Below are positions 23,501 to 33,751 of a stretch of 64,000 bases of DNA, one piece after another. The notes beneath the pieces were generated by a model. The model searched no databases. It saw only the letters and a program-made list of their open reading frames with translations, and was not told the origin of the DNA. This DNA is from Panicum virgatum. Taxonomy: Eukaryota > Streptophyta > Magnoliopsida > Poales > Poaceae. Position 1 is the first letter of the stretch; every line of letters begins with the position of its first letter. Location of the stretch: positions 25,758,001 to 25,822,000 of the forward strand of contig NC_053145.1 of assembly GCF_016808335.1 (NCBI RefSeq), in the 5' to 3' direction. A program made the translations under genes and the position numbers.

Positions 23501-24110
23501 TACTCTGGCACTACGCTCTATCCCGAGACATTTCAGAACGTGCAGCATTGAAAGATTTTACCATAACTCTTCGCACCGATCTCCAAAATTCATGATTCTT
23601 GATGCGTTGGAAAGTAGACTTGATGGAGCTTAAAAATAATCTATTATTTGCTCATGGTACTTCTCTGATCTTGGACGAAAAACTCATTACAACAGTAACA
23701 CTTTGGAGATGATGATGATCCGATCGCACGATTTTCTTCGCGGGCATGCTTCATACCTATTGCTTGAACAAACAATTTTTCCCAAAAACATTAGTCTTTA
23801 AAATCAATTGACATGGTGGCATACCTTATTTATCATCTTTTGCTTTGGGGAGTGGGGACTCGATAGCGGATGCTGGGCCACTAACGAAAGTTAGCACCTA
23901 CCACTAAAGAGCGGGTCTTCACGTAGCCATCAACTTGCTTGAGTGAGATTGGACTTGTCAAAGTACGGACGTTGAGAACTTCTCAATTGCTTTGTGTCTA
24001 GGGTTTTACCTGTATTCATGGACACAAACAAGAAACGCAGGATATATGCAATAATAAAATTAGGGTTAGTCCAAAAACTAGATAGATCGCCCTAGGGTTC
24101 GTGTTGCCGA
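17541..24110 (-). other. Non-coding interior of the LARD-like element with degenerate repeated modules
   Basis: No protein-coding domain. Four diverged modules can be aligned by eye on the plus strand, centred near 19730-19830, 21590-21690, 22710-22810 and 23450-23550. Each has a phrase like CCAACGAGTGGTCATT, then a GAGGGAGTTATG-type core, then a CAGAACGTGCAGC-type end. Each is preceded by a TTGTTGCTGCCTCTTCTT-like stretch, clear in the last two. They look like duplications of one ancestral block. The meaning is unknown. Confidence 0.6.
18230..18317. repeat. Polypyrimidine tract, about 88 bp
   Basis: Almost unbroken C/T on the plus strand (purine on the sense strand of the element), mainly TTTTC and CTTTCTTT units. 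Long purine-pyrimidine tracts can form triplex DNA. It may also be simple replication slippage. Confidence 0.8.
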
Positions 24111-24128
24111 TCCCCGGCAACGGCGCCA
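24111..24128 (-). other. Primer-binding site (tRNA-Asp type) of the LARD-like element
   Basis: TGGCGCCGTTGCCGGGGA on the minus strand, eight bases from the LTR, is the sequence used by Athila-type elements as complement to the 3' end of tRNA-Asp. Confidence 0.85.
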
Positions 24129-24136
24129 GAAAAGCT

Positions 24137-25594
24137 TGTTGACGCTCCTTAGCACCCCGATTTGTATACCGCAAGCGCACGGTTCGTGTAGCTTTTCCCT
24201 CAGAGTATTCCCCCAAGGTTTATCAATCCGTGGATCGACAAAGAACTACCTAAGGTTTTCCATCTAATCTAACGGATCTATCCTAACATGAAGCATTGAT
24301 TGCATATAAAGGATTAACCTTTGACAGATATGAGTGATGTGTAAAGGTTGATCTCATCCGTGAACATAGGCTTAATCGTAGCAAAACCAAAGACATGACT
24401 AGGCCTATTGTCATCTAGTTGTAGTTCAAGCTAACGAGCAAATAAATCATGCATCTCAACCAAAAGCATCTTTAAACTCAAAATCTCCAATCCGATCCCT
24501 CCATACTCCGCCTACTCTGTGGAGACGGCCTGTCACGACACCCCCCTTTTGAACGAAATACCGTGAAGCAAGTCGAACCCCCTTTGGTAGTTCCGCCATG
24601 AACCTCTAGCCACCATGACTACAAGATCGTGCTAAGCGATCTATCTCGATAATAGATCTAAGATGAAGCAAACCCAAAAAAAGAACGAAATCGAAAGAGA
24701 GAACATGATCGCTAATAGATTCGGAAGACATGATTATCATTACTCACATAATAGATTCGTTTGGATCGTCACCACCGAGTATATACCATTGACGACTCCA
24801 ACTAGCTCATGAACTCCACCATGGCACAACCACGCAGGGAGGCCATGGCAGCTAGGGTTGGCCTAAGCCATCTCCTAGACAACTTCGAAGACTTGCGGTG
24901 GCCGTTGTCTCCCTCCGGTCTTGGCCCTAGGTTTTCGTCGAGTTCTGGTTGGATGGACGCTCCGAGTTGAATAAGGTGCGAGCTATTTATAAGCCGAGGA
25001 AGCCACCGGTCGAAGGGGAGGCCAAACCGCCTTGAAAACGGGCTGGGCCGGCCAGCCCCATGGGCCTAGGCCGGTCGGCCTACCCTGTTTCAGGCTCGCC
25101 TCGGTCTCATTTTTCGCGTGCAGACTCCTCGCATCTTCTAGAGTTTATGTCCTTCACGATTGCACCCCTTTTGACATCGTTATCTTGGAGATATCTTCGA
25201 GGAAATGATAGGATAGGGAATCCTTCCTTAAATCTTCATTTGCTTTGCTTAATCCCGAAGTATCTTGATCTCATCTTTGTGGGCTCGGTCCTTTGGGCTC
25301 TCTTGGAGGATGGATGTGCATGAATGGGCTTCGAATCAACATGGGCTTTGGTCCTTCCTTTGGGCTTTGGCCTTCATCTTTCTCCGTGTTAGCGCTCGAT
25401 CACGGGCCTCGTCATTTCATGCTCCAAAATAGACCAAAAACCTGCAAAAACGAAGTTCCTCCAAAATATATGTGCAAGTGTGAAAATGACCAATAATTAG
25501 GCCGGGGTTAGGACGGTTAGTGATTTTGATATTAAATTCATGCCATTATCAAGGATAAACAAGGGATAAAGTGGGTACTTAAGGAGCGCCAACA
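24137..25594 (-). repeat. 5' LTR of the LARD-like element
   Basis: Partner of 16043-17504. Followed on the right by the duplication aagac (25595-25599). Confidence 0.92.
24984..24991 (-). promoter_or_regulatory. TATA box in the LARD-like 5' LTR
   Basis: TATAAATA on the minus strand in CGGCTTATAAATAGCTCG, conserved in the other LTR at 16894-16901. Likely start region for the element's RNA. Confidence 0.6.
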
Positions 25595-25724
25595 AAGACC
25601 GGTATACCTCCGTTCCCCGTGGAAAATACGATACCCTGAATACTCTCGGGTGAAGTGCTACAACGGTATTTCCGTGCGCTTGCGTATTTCTCTGTGAGAG
25701 TTAAGAAATACCAACAAGCATTTC

Positions 25725-25742
25725 TAGCGCCGTTACCGGGGA
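25725..25742 (+). other. Primer-binding site of Athila-1
   Basis: TAGCGCCGTTACCGGGGA, eight bases after the LTR end. It matches the tRNA-Asp-type site of the LARD-like element with two changes (G to A at positions 2 and 11). Confidence 0.8.
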
Positions 25743-25823
25743 ACGGTTGCTGTAGTTGTCTTCGAGCCTAGTTGCCCGTGTATCCTTTCTTTTTACCTTT
25801 CTCTTTCTTTATTCCTTTTTTCC

Positions 25824-26480
25824 ATGGATCACCTTTCTATCCACCAATTCTCTGCTCCCAAGGGCGAGTTCTTAAAGCCACCAAAATCCTCCAAGCCAAT
25901 CACAACCTCAGGCTTTGAACTCCACCCTGGCTTCATAGCCATGGTTCGGGAACAATCCTTCTCTGGTTATGACCATGAAAATCCCTACAACCACCTACGA
26001 GAGTTCGAGCAGCTATGCTCATGCTTGTCAATCGCAGACATGTCACAAGAAACACTTCGGTGGAAGTTGTTTCCTTTCTCTCTTACTGAGAGAGCGAAAC
26101 AATGGTACGCCCATAACGTAGGGAAGGTAAATGGAGAGTGGGTTGAGCTAAGAGACAGATTCTGTCTTGCGTTCTTCCCTATGTCTCACATTGCTTCCCT
26201 ACGAAAAGAGATCCCCGACTTTCGTCAGGATGAGAACGAGTCCATAGGTGGGTTGAGCAAGGAGTCTGCCCTACAACTTGATGTCACTGCTGGAGGGTTG
26301 TTCATGCACAAAACCACTTCCGAAGCCGAGGCTCTTCTAGACCGTATTCTAGAAAACACCTCATTCACCAAAGCCCTCCCGTTAGAAGAACCTTCAAGCC
26401 ATGAGGAAGCCCCGCTGATTGAGTCAGCAATCTTAACTCTTAACCACCTGGACTCAACCACCGAGCCTTCACCCGAATAA
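25824..26480 (+). pseudogene. Athila-1 gag, shortened
   Basis: ATG at 25824 opens 218 codons with the Athila capsid landmarks SGYDHENPYNHLREFEQLC, LRWKLFPFSLTERAKQWY and WVELRDRFCLAFFP. Gag forms the virus-like particle that packages the element RNA. The usual stretch between DENESIG and GLSKESA appears to be missing in frame (about 30 residues, judged from the family's normal continuity), and the C-terminal nucleocapsid part is not seen. A TAA at 26478-26480 closes the frame. The next ORF begins seven bases on in the same frame, so this stop probably arose in a once continuous gag-pol. Confidence 0.85.
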
Positions 26481-26486
26481 AAAACA

Positions 26487-27324
26487 ATGGAGGAAGAAGA
26501 AATTCAACCTCCAAAGTTCCCTTTTGAATTCGAGGATGATTTATTCGAAGATTTTGGAAACACCTCAAATTACCTCTACCAGAAAAGACCCCCAGTTCCA
26601 ATTGGTCCTGCTGAACCTCTCGATAAGGCTTTCCTTAAAGAGATGGTTAGAGACCTAACCGCTGTCATGAGCAGCGAATGGGTACAGGAGGGTGAGTTAT
26701 CGTCTGAACCACTTCAGATTACCGCTCCCTCTTTGACAATTCACTGTTTTATCCAAGGAACCTTGGGGGAGGTCTTATACAATCCCACTGTTGGAGCAAA
26801 CGTCATGTCGGCCTCCTATGCGTTTATGCATTTGGAGAACTCTTTGGTTCCAACCAAGAAAACCCTCAGGATTTCACCAAGATCCGTCCTAGAGGGAGTT
26901 GGGATAGTCCATGACGTACTTGTACATCATACTGATTTTGAGGTTGCCCTTGATTTTCATATCTTCGATGTCTATGACTTTGATGTTTTAATCGGGCACC
27001 CCTTTGAGAAGTTGTTCCTAGAAGCCCCTCTTTTAGGAACCCTTGATGTTAAGCTAGGGAGAGAAACATTCTCAATCCCGATTTCTCGGGCGAAGAATTC
27101 CCCCGCTGAACTTCTCCCCGAACCAGAGCCGGTTGAAGAAGTGATGGCCATTTCTCCCTTTGAGCCTTCTGAGTCGTCTTTAGAAAAAGATGCTGAACTC
27201 TTCATTCAAGAAGAAGACTCTTGACCTTCCCACCGACGAACGTCCATCACGACCACCAATCGAGCTAAAACCTCTTCCTTCTGGCCTTCGCTATGCTTTC
27301 TTAAACGGCGACACCGAATCTCCC
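26487..27324 (+). pseudogene. Athila-1 protease region
   Basis: ORF 26487-27224 (245 codons), in frame with gag. The part around NPTVGANVMSASYAFMHL lies where a retropepsin would show its D-T/S-G active site, and no such Asp is visible. FDVYDFDVLIGHPFEKLF is the typical downstream strand. A TGA at 27222-27224 ends the ORF, but coding-like sequence for the protease-RT linker continues to 27324, where a 28-bp duplication shifts the frame. Not functional as it stands. Confidence 0.7.
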
Positions 27325-27380
27325 GTCATCATAAGCAATAAACTTTCTGACGGTCATCATAAGCAATAAACTTTCTGACG
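27325..27380 (+). repeat. 28-bp tandem duplication
   Basis: Two perfect copies of GTCATCATAAGCAATAAACT plus TTCTGACG (27325-27352, 27353-27380) inside the protease-RT linker. The length is not a multiple of three, so the duplication itself breaks pol. Confidence 0.95.
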
Positions 27381-28815
27381 TGGAGACAACCAAACTCCTA
27401 GCCGTACTAGAAAAGCATAGGCCTGTTTTCGGTTACTCACTCCAGGACCTTAAGGGAATCAGCTCTACGCTCTGCACTCATCGCATTCTTGTAGACCCAT
27501 CTTTCACACCTTCTAGGGACCCTTAGCGTAGGCTAAATAATGCGATGAGAGAGGTTGTCAAGACAGAGGTCCTAAAGCTTCCGCACGCCGGGATAATTTA
27601 TCCTGTGCCTCACAGTGAGTGGGTGAGTCCCGTCCAGGTTGTGCCAAAGAAAGGAGGAATGACGGTCGTTCGGAACAGCAAGAATGAGCTAATCCCACAA
27701 CGACCCGTCACGGGGTGGAGGATGTGCATTTACTACCAAAAACTCAACTCGGCAACAAAGAAAGATCACTTCCCACTGCCTTTCATTGATGAAATGTTAG
27801 AGCAGCTGGCGAAGCATTCTTTCTTCTGTTTCCTTGATGGGTACTCGGGTTATCACCAAATCCCTATCCACCCTGACGATCAGAGCAAGACCACATTCAC
27901 ATGTCCTTATGGAACGTATGCATACCGAAGGATGTCATTCGGGCTTTGCAATGCCCCTGCATCGTTCCAAAGGTGCATGATGTCTATTTTCTCAGACATG
28001 ATTGAAGAAATCTTGGAAGTTTTCATGGACGACTTTTCCGTCTATGGAAAAACCTTTGATCATTGTCTTGAGAATTTAGATAGGGTCTTGCAGCGGTGCC
28101 TAGAGAAGGACCTGATGCTAAATTGGGAAAAGTGCCATTTCAGGGTCTGTGAAGGCATCGTTCTTGGACATCTTGTGTCCGAGAGGGGGATCGAGGTGGA
28201 CATAGCTAAAATTGAGGTCATAGAAAAGGTTCCACCTCCGGTGAATGTAAAAGGGATCCGTAGCTTCCTAGGTCACGCAGGGTTCTACAGGCGGTTCATT
28301 AAGGACTTTTCTCAGATTGCTAGGCCCCTCACGAACCTCTTAGCTAAGGATGTGCCTTTTGAGTTCACTGACGAGTGCCTTAGAGCTTTCGAAATCCTTA
28401 AGAAAGCACTCGTCTCGGCCCCAATCATTCAACCCGCAGATTGGAGCCTTCCGTTTGAAATAATGTGTGATGCTAGTGACTATGCTGTTGGAGCGGTCCT
28501 TGGCCAAACCAAAGATAAAAAGCATCATGCAATCGCCTATGCAAGCAAAACCCTGTCAGGAGCTCAATTAAATTATGCCACAACTGAAAAGAGCTCCTGG
28601 CTATTGTCTTTGCAATTGACAAGTTTAGATCTTACTTGGTTGGAGCAAAAGTAATTGTTTTCACCAATCATGCTGCTTTGAAATACTTGTTAACCAAGAA
28701 AGATGCTAAACCACACTTTCTAAGATGGATCTTGCTACTCCAAGAATTTGATCTGGAGATAAAAGATAAAAAGGGAGTAGAAAATTCTGTTGCCGATCAC
28801 TTGTCGTGTATCCCT
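27381..28815 (+). pseudogene. Athila-1 reverse transcriptase and RNase H
   Basis: The main ORF (27545-28654, 369 codons) starts inside the RT. Landmarks are HSEWVSPVQVVPKKGG, then GYSGYHQIPIHPDDQ, the catalytic EVFMDDFSVYG (FMDD intact) and the connection SFLGHAGFYRRF. RNase H follows with EIMCDASDYAVGAVL and, after a one-base loss near 28590 in TTEKE, continues in the next frame through [19 protein letters not shown]. Together they copy element RNA into DNA and remove the RNA strand. In the finger region the usual CIDYRKLN reads CIYYQKLN, a change in a conserved Asp. The stop near 27525, the frameshift and this substitution make it inactive. Confidence 0.88.
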
Positions 28816-30184
28816 ATCACTAACATGCAGGATCTTCCCATCAACGATTTTCTATGCGATTACATGCTGCTAAAGGTGACAGATTCCTACTCATGGTACA
28901 CAAATATTGTGAATTTCATGGTTTCAGGATATGTGCCACTGGGGGAAAATAAGAAGAAACTATTGTATGAGAGTAGACACCACCTATGGGATGATCCAAA
29001 CCTGTACAAGGTGTGCTCAGACGGCCTGTTCAGAAGATGTGTACTAACAGCTGAAGGGATCCAAATCATTGATAAGTGCCACTCTGCACCCTATGGAGGC
29101 CACTATGGCATATTTCGCACCCAGGCGAAAATATGGCAAAGTGGTTTCTACTGGCCATCAATGTATGAGGACACCCGAGACTTCATCAAGAGGTGCAGAA
29201 AGTGCCAAATGCAAGGTGGCATCACTTCTCGTGATGCGATGGCCCTCGACTTCGATCTTCAAGTCGAACTGTTTGATGTTTGGGGCATTGACTTCATGGG
29301 ACCATTCCCAAAATCAAAGGATTGTGAGTACATCTTGGTCGCTGTCGACTACGTGTCAAAGTGGGTTGAAGCATTACCATGCAGATCTGCCGATGCCAAG
29401 CATGCCCGCAAGATGTTTCATGAGATCATCTTCCCACGTTTCGGGACTCCAAGAATGGTGATAAGTGATGGAGGGTCCCATTTCATTGATCGGACCTTCC
29501 GGAAATTCTTGGAGGAGCTTGGGGCGCAGCATAACGTTGCAACTCCATACCACCCACAGACCAATGGGCAAGCAGAAACCTCCAACAAGCAGATCATGAA
29601 CATTTTGCAAAAGACGGTCAACAAAATGGGGAAAGGATGGAAGAATAAGCTACCTGATGCACTCTGGCAATACAGGACAGCTTACAAAACCCCCATAGGA
29701 ATGTCGCCATACCAGCTGGTATATGGAAAAAACCTGCCATCTACCAGTTGAGCTAGAACACAGGGCTCACTGGGCTATCCGAACATGGAACATGGATAGT
29801 AAGATGTTAGGAAGAAACAGGAAGATCCAACTATCCCAGCTGGAAGAATGGAGGGAAAAAGCCTACCACAGTGCCAAGATCTATAAAGACAGAACCAAGA
29901 GAAGGCACGACAAGAGAATCAGGCCCAAGGAATTCAAAACTAGAGACAAGGTACTACTTTTTAATTCCAGGGTCAAGCTCTTTGGGCAAGGAAAACTTCG
30001 AAGCAAATGGAAGGGGCCATACACCGTCATTCATGCATCTCCACATGGGGCAATCACAGTTCAAGATGATGAAGGTAAGATCTTCAAGGTAAATGGCCAA
30101 TGTTTAAAAGTTTTTCTTGAGCCCTTTAATTCAAAGGAAGAGGTAGATGTAATTAATTTAATTGATTTCCGATTTCTACCTTAA
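28816..30184 (+). pseudogene. Athila-1 integrase
   Basis: Continues from RNase H in the ORF 28636-29751. The zinc-binding HHCC domain is visible as [12 protein letters not shown] and CRKCQMQGG. The catalytic DDE residues sit in [26 protein letters not shown] and [11 protein letters not shown]. An extra A in a poly-A run near 29728 shifts the frame, and the C-terminal domain continues in 29723-30184, ending LIDFRFLP before a TAA. Integrase joins the DNA copy to the chromosome. All catalytic residues are present, so the frameshift is the main visible damage. Confidence 0.88.
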
Positions 30185-31687
30185 AACTTCCTACCCACAT
30201 AACACCTTGATAAAAAAATAATAATAATAAAAAGTTTTAATAAATAAATAAATCAAATAAAAATTTAGACTCCCCGGTATTTCAAAACCGGCATAGTCCT
30301 TTCTTGTTTCCACCTTTGTTTTTCTTTGAATAAAAGCAGGTACAAGAATAAGTGTGGGGGAGGTCTCTCAAGGATTATGAGAAGCAAACCCATTCAAGAT
30401 CTCCCCACCACATGACAGAGCAGCACCGTGCGACACGTCCAAGGCAGGATCTCCCATGCAGCTCCTACATCATCCATTACACTGGTTTGCACTTCCGAAC
30501 TCACACACTTTCCTGTTCAAATTCCCAATCTAAACAAAAATTTTATGCACTCCATGCACTTCATGATAAACATGCATACTCTTTATTCCTAGACTTTTGC
30601 CTTGCTCTTGTGAACTAAAACTTGATAGGGAACCCATGCTATCTAATAATTGACTTTTGAGATATGGTTGAACGAATGGAACCTAGCTCTTCCTTGCAAA
30701 GTACTTGGAATTTCTTTTGTAAATTATCAAAAAAAAAAATTGCAGCAAGGCTCCTCACTTGTCAATAAAATTCCTATCCAAGGCCATATGTTATTCAAAA
30801 TTGAAAACCTCCCACATATGCAACTTGTTTTCTCATTGAGCTTCGTCAAATTGTTGTGACCCTTTGAGAAATTTATTTCATATTCCTATGATCAAGATCA
30901 CATGCACGTTCACCCACATGTTATACTTCTACACTAGAAGATAGCAAGCATTTCCATCCACCACAAAATAAAACTCCAATTCATACTATGACTCTCTCTT
31001 TCTCCAAAGTTACCATCAAGGATGTGGGCTATGCAAAAAAAAAGAAATAAAAGATGCATACCAAAGAAGGTATGCCACATGCTCAAAAGGCATGTTTAAA
31101 AAAAAAGAGAATTGGACACATGAAGGTCCAAGTATTAAAAAAAAAGAGTTGGACACATGAAGGTCCAAGTATTCAAAAAAAGAAAGAAGAAAAGAGATAG
31201 CCCATGTCCAAAGAAAAATGGAGAGAGATGGTTCATGAAAAGGAGTTCATACATCATCCACCAAAAATATTCACACACTTGCACATCTTGATCAAGGATT
31301 ATGACTTGTTTCTCCTTTGGATCTGGTCTTTGACTTAGCAACATATGCGGAACAGGTATGCCTCCAATTGTTCCCCTACCCTCAGCTCCACATAAGCCTT
31401 TTTAGAGGTAGGAGAAGAAGAAGGCATCACTTTGCCTAGGTGAGGAAATACACAGAGTGATCCGAGAGGACAAGCTGAGGAGCTAAGCTATCATTTTTCT
31501 TATTAAAAAAAACCAAGTTGCTAAGCAAGGAAGGCTAAGGAACCTGAAGTTTAAACCGTTCCAAGTTTGAATTATCAAGATAAGTGTGGTAGACACTCAA
31601 AAGTTCACAAGTCCAGGAAAATGCATGGAATAACTTGTATGCAGGATACAATCAAGGAGATGCATCCACCTTAGTCCTTCAACCTTT
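30185..31687 (+). other. 3' untranslated region of Athila-1
   Basis: AT-rich, without ORFs of note, homologous to the Athila-3 3' UTR in 53999-58390 on the other strand. Many Athila elements have an env-like ORF here, but I see none. Holds an AAT/AAAT simple repeat at 30217-30265 and the short duplication listed separately. Confidence 0.75.
31108..31205 (+). repeat. Short tandem repeat TTGGACACATGAAGGTCCAA with A-rich spacers
   Basis: Two copies of TTGGACACATGAAGGTCCAA, each followed by GTATT and a poly-A-rich spacer. Each unit contains the inverted pair TTGGAC / GTCCAA. The same duplication is in the Athila-3 3' UTR at about 57428-57492. Confidence 0.8.
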
Positions 31688-31723
31688 ACTCGAGGACGAG
31701 CAAAGGGCTAAGTGTAGGGGTGT
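31688..31723 (+). other. Conserved stem-loop box and polypurine tract of Athila-1
   Basis: TTACTCGAGGACGAGCAAAG forms a short stem (TTACTCG / CGAGCAA, loop AGGA, one mismatch), then GGCTAAGTGTAGGGGTGT abuts the LTR. Counterparts are at 53980-53998, 17522-17540 and 10952-10970. Confidence 0.65.
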
Positions 31724-32066
31724 TGTTGGCGGCTCTTAAGTTGAAAATCCAACCGCCAACTTCTGCAGCATTTCATAACATTTGAGCACCAAACTTAGTT
31801 ATAGGGCTTATTGCTAATTGGTTCCACAAGTTTTGGTGAATTGTGATCTGTAGGCACCCACAGGTTAAATACAAAAGAAAACACAAGTGAACGCACAAGA
31901 AAAGCACAAAAGATCGCTGCCTGCGTTTCACCTACAAAAGGGCCCACAAACCAGAGGTAACAGGCGTGCCAAGCAAGATGCACCCAAGGGATAAGACCAG
32001 GGCCCACCTGTCAGCCAGCCAGAGGAAGATGGGCCTGGGAGGGCGCTATCAGGGGCCGGCCGAACC
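31724..32066 (+). repeat. 3' LTR of Athila-1, truncated to 343 bp
   Basis: Matches 10999-11341 with about 16 differences, then stops at CCGAACC. From about 32068 the sequence continues as Athila-2 (CGGGGTTCACG, compare 44539). About 860 bp of LTR plus the right target duplication were lost. Confidence 0.9.
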
Positions 32067-32067
32067 T

Positions 32068-33751
32068 CGGGGTTCACGAACTCAGGTATGCATAAGAATT
32101 ATTTTAGAGCTTTCCTTTCATACCTCGGATTCCAGGTGGCTAACACCTTCATGTTCACCTATTGATTTCCAGAATAAATCGATGATGATAATGACTAGAT
32201 CTTGTTTCGTAGTACTTGGGAGATTTTTATTTTTTAAATAAATTCAAGGCATACTCTTTTTGCTCGAGTCACTCATTCACTCGATTTTTGTTCACAACTT
32301 CACTAGCCCTCCCCGAAACTGTTCTGAAAATGAGAATGTGAAGCTAAGTGAAGGATGTCGCATACCCTTAACATTTATATTGCAAGATCAAACCTAGTGT
32401 CTCTTAGCAGTCCAGAAGCTCATCTTATGGGTCAAATGTGAGTGAGAAATGAAGATATCTTTCCAGGGTGGTTTTGTGTCTAGCACCATACACCTCCCCC
32501 TTCTTCCACTCTCTCTCTTTTTTTTTTGAGACGAGGCATGAATGTCATTCCTTTCTTTCTCTTCAGGGGGGTGTAGCGCTGTTTTGCAACCACATCTCAC
32601 GGACTCGGGTTGATGGACGTGTACGTGAATGATCCCAAGAAGATGAATCAATCTAAACTCCTTCGGAGGCACTAAACTTGAGCAAGCTCACAATGCAGAG
32701 GATAGCTATGTGTTTGGAATTCGTAAGTATGGCTCTGGAATGGGTATCGGTAAAGTAGAGCATAAGAGTTTTGCATGGTTTTGTGTTTTCGAAATGAAAG
32801 CTTCCAAGACCTTGAGTTAAGAGCTAGCACATCTTCATGTCATTATATCATAGAAAGCAAAAAGCAAACGTTCAGGTGATCCTAAACTTGAGTTCCGGAG
32901 GCAATTCGGTACTTGCATAAGAAATAAAACTTAGCAAAACCATGTTTGTGAAAAGATTTCAACTCTTCCTAGTCATTTCATTCAAAAGTTTTATTTGAAT
33001 TTAGTTGGCATGATTTTGAATGAAATTGCACAAAACCAGAAAGGAGCAGGGAGTAGAGATAGCAAACTGTGAGCACGCGAAGGGGGCCAGGGAATGGCCG
33101 ATAGGTGGGCCGGCCGGCCTGGTCCTGTGGCCATCCTTCGTGGCCTTTTTGTACAGGTTCAGGCTTGGTCTATTCTACCCCAGTGAGGGTGTTTTGGTGA
33201 TTTTCCAAAGATCTCAGGCCGGCGGCGATGGCGAGAAGGCAGCAATCTCCACCGGTTCTAGGATCCTGACGCTGCTCGATGATGCACGGGTTTGGTTGGA
33301 CTTGGAGGGTGCCCTAGGAGTGGGTGTGTTCATGGCTTCGGATTTCGATGTCGTAGGGGAAGATTGCGAGGCCATGGTGGTGATCTCAGAGAAAGGGATG
33401 AAACTCGAGATGAGATCTGGTGCAAAACTGTGAAATGAGGAAGAGGAGGGAGCCTTTCAGTTTTAATCGACACGTCGTGCTCCGAACACCCAGGATCAGA
33501 ACGTTTGGGCTGCGGTGAACGTTGCACGAGAGGATGAGTCCGAACGGCCCCAGAGCCAGGCTAGCCAGCCTAGGGTAGGCCGGCCAGCCCCACCTTGTCT
33601 GGTGTGGGCCCCGGTCTTCTGAAGGCTCCTCTTGATCCTTTCCTTTCTCGGGTGTTTTGGTGTTTTCGTCCAGAAAAGGAAAGAAAGAAATAGAAAGAAA
33701 GATCTAGCCTAAGGTAGGGCACGTTTTAGGTACGGTGATGACCGTAGATGA
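32068..33751 (-). other. 3' untranslated region of Athila-2, copy A
   Basis: Homologous to 44539-47190 of copy B, but shorter by about 965 bp at 33218 (junction CTCAGGC|CGGCGGCG). The lost part held most of the 3' ORF described at 45973-46832. Only its 5' end (33230-33420) remains here. The open frame 33020-33433 on the plus strand is a by-product of this junction. Confidence 0.7.

Larger units (their letters stand above)
16043..25594 (-). mobile_element. Large coding-free LTR retrotransposon (LARD-like, Athila-derived)
   Basis: A 9552-bp element with LTRs of 1462 bp (16043-17504) and 1458 bp (24137-25594) and a perfect 5-bp duplication aagac (16038-16042, 25595-25599). A perfect tRNA-Asp-type primer site stands beside the right LTR on the minus strand and a G-rich tract beside the left LTR, so it runs right to left. 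The 6.6-kb interior contains no gag or pol domain in any frame, only short random ORFs. About 33 LTR differences by eye (roughly 2.3%) make it one of the youngest insertions here. The TGTTGRCG termini, tRNA-Asp primer and the CTCGAGGACGAGCAA box before the polypurine tract tie it to the Athila elements, which probably supply its proteins. Confidence 0.92.
10999..25716 (+). repeat. 5' LTR of Athila-1, split into three parts
   Basis: Segments 10999-11854, 15812-16042 and 25600-25716 (856 + 231 + 117 = 1204 bp), separated by the solo LTR with its duplication ggtat and the large element with its duplication aagac. The Athila-3 LTR at 52774-53963 shows the same sequence uninterrupted on the minus strand, which confirms the joins. 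The LTR begins with an inverted pair GTTGGCGG / CCGCCAAC within its first 38 bases. Confidence 0.9.
10999..32066 (+). mobile_element. Athila-1: Ty3/gypsy Athila element with nested insertions
   Basis: The 5' LTR starts TGTTGGCGGC at 10999 and ends CCAACA at 25716. It is interrupted by two later elements and measures 1204 bp once they are removed. A tRNA-Asp-type primer site, gag, protease, RT, RNase H and integrase follow in Athila order (25824-30184), then a 1.5-kb 3' UTR, polypurine tract and the first 343 bp of the 3' LTR (31724-32066). The rest of the 3' LTR and the right target duplication are deleted. The left duplication should be tcgag (10994-10998), and copy B shows the unoccupied site. 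By eye about 16 of 343 LTR sites differ between the two ends. Stops and frameshifts in gag-pol make it inactive. Confidence 0.9.

Noticed and set aside
24111..24128. tRNA gene fragment
   Set aside because: Only the 18 bases complementary to a tRNA 3' end are present, next to an LTR. It is a primer-binding site. No cloverleaf is visible here or elsewhere in the window.
30317..30618. Small ORF (30352-30618) after Athila-1 integrase as an env-like gene
   Set aside because: No start context, no membrane or signal segment of note, and it is not conserved in the homologous UTR of Athila-3.
33020..33433. 137-codon plus-strand ORF as a gene unique to copy A
   Set aside because: It spans the 965-bp deletion junction. 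Copy B lacks the joined frame, and the coding signal there is on the other strand.
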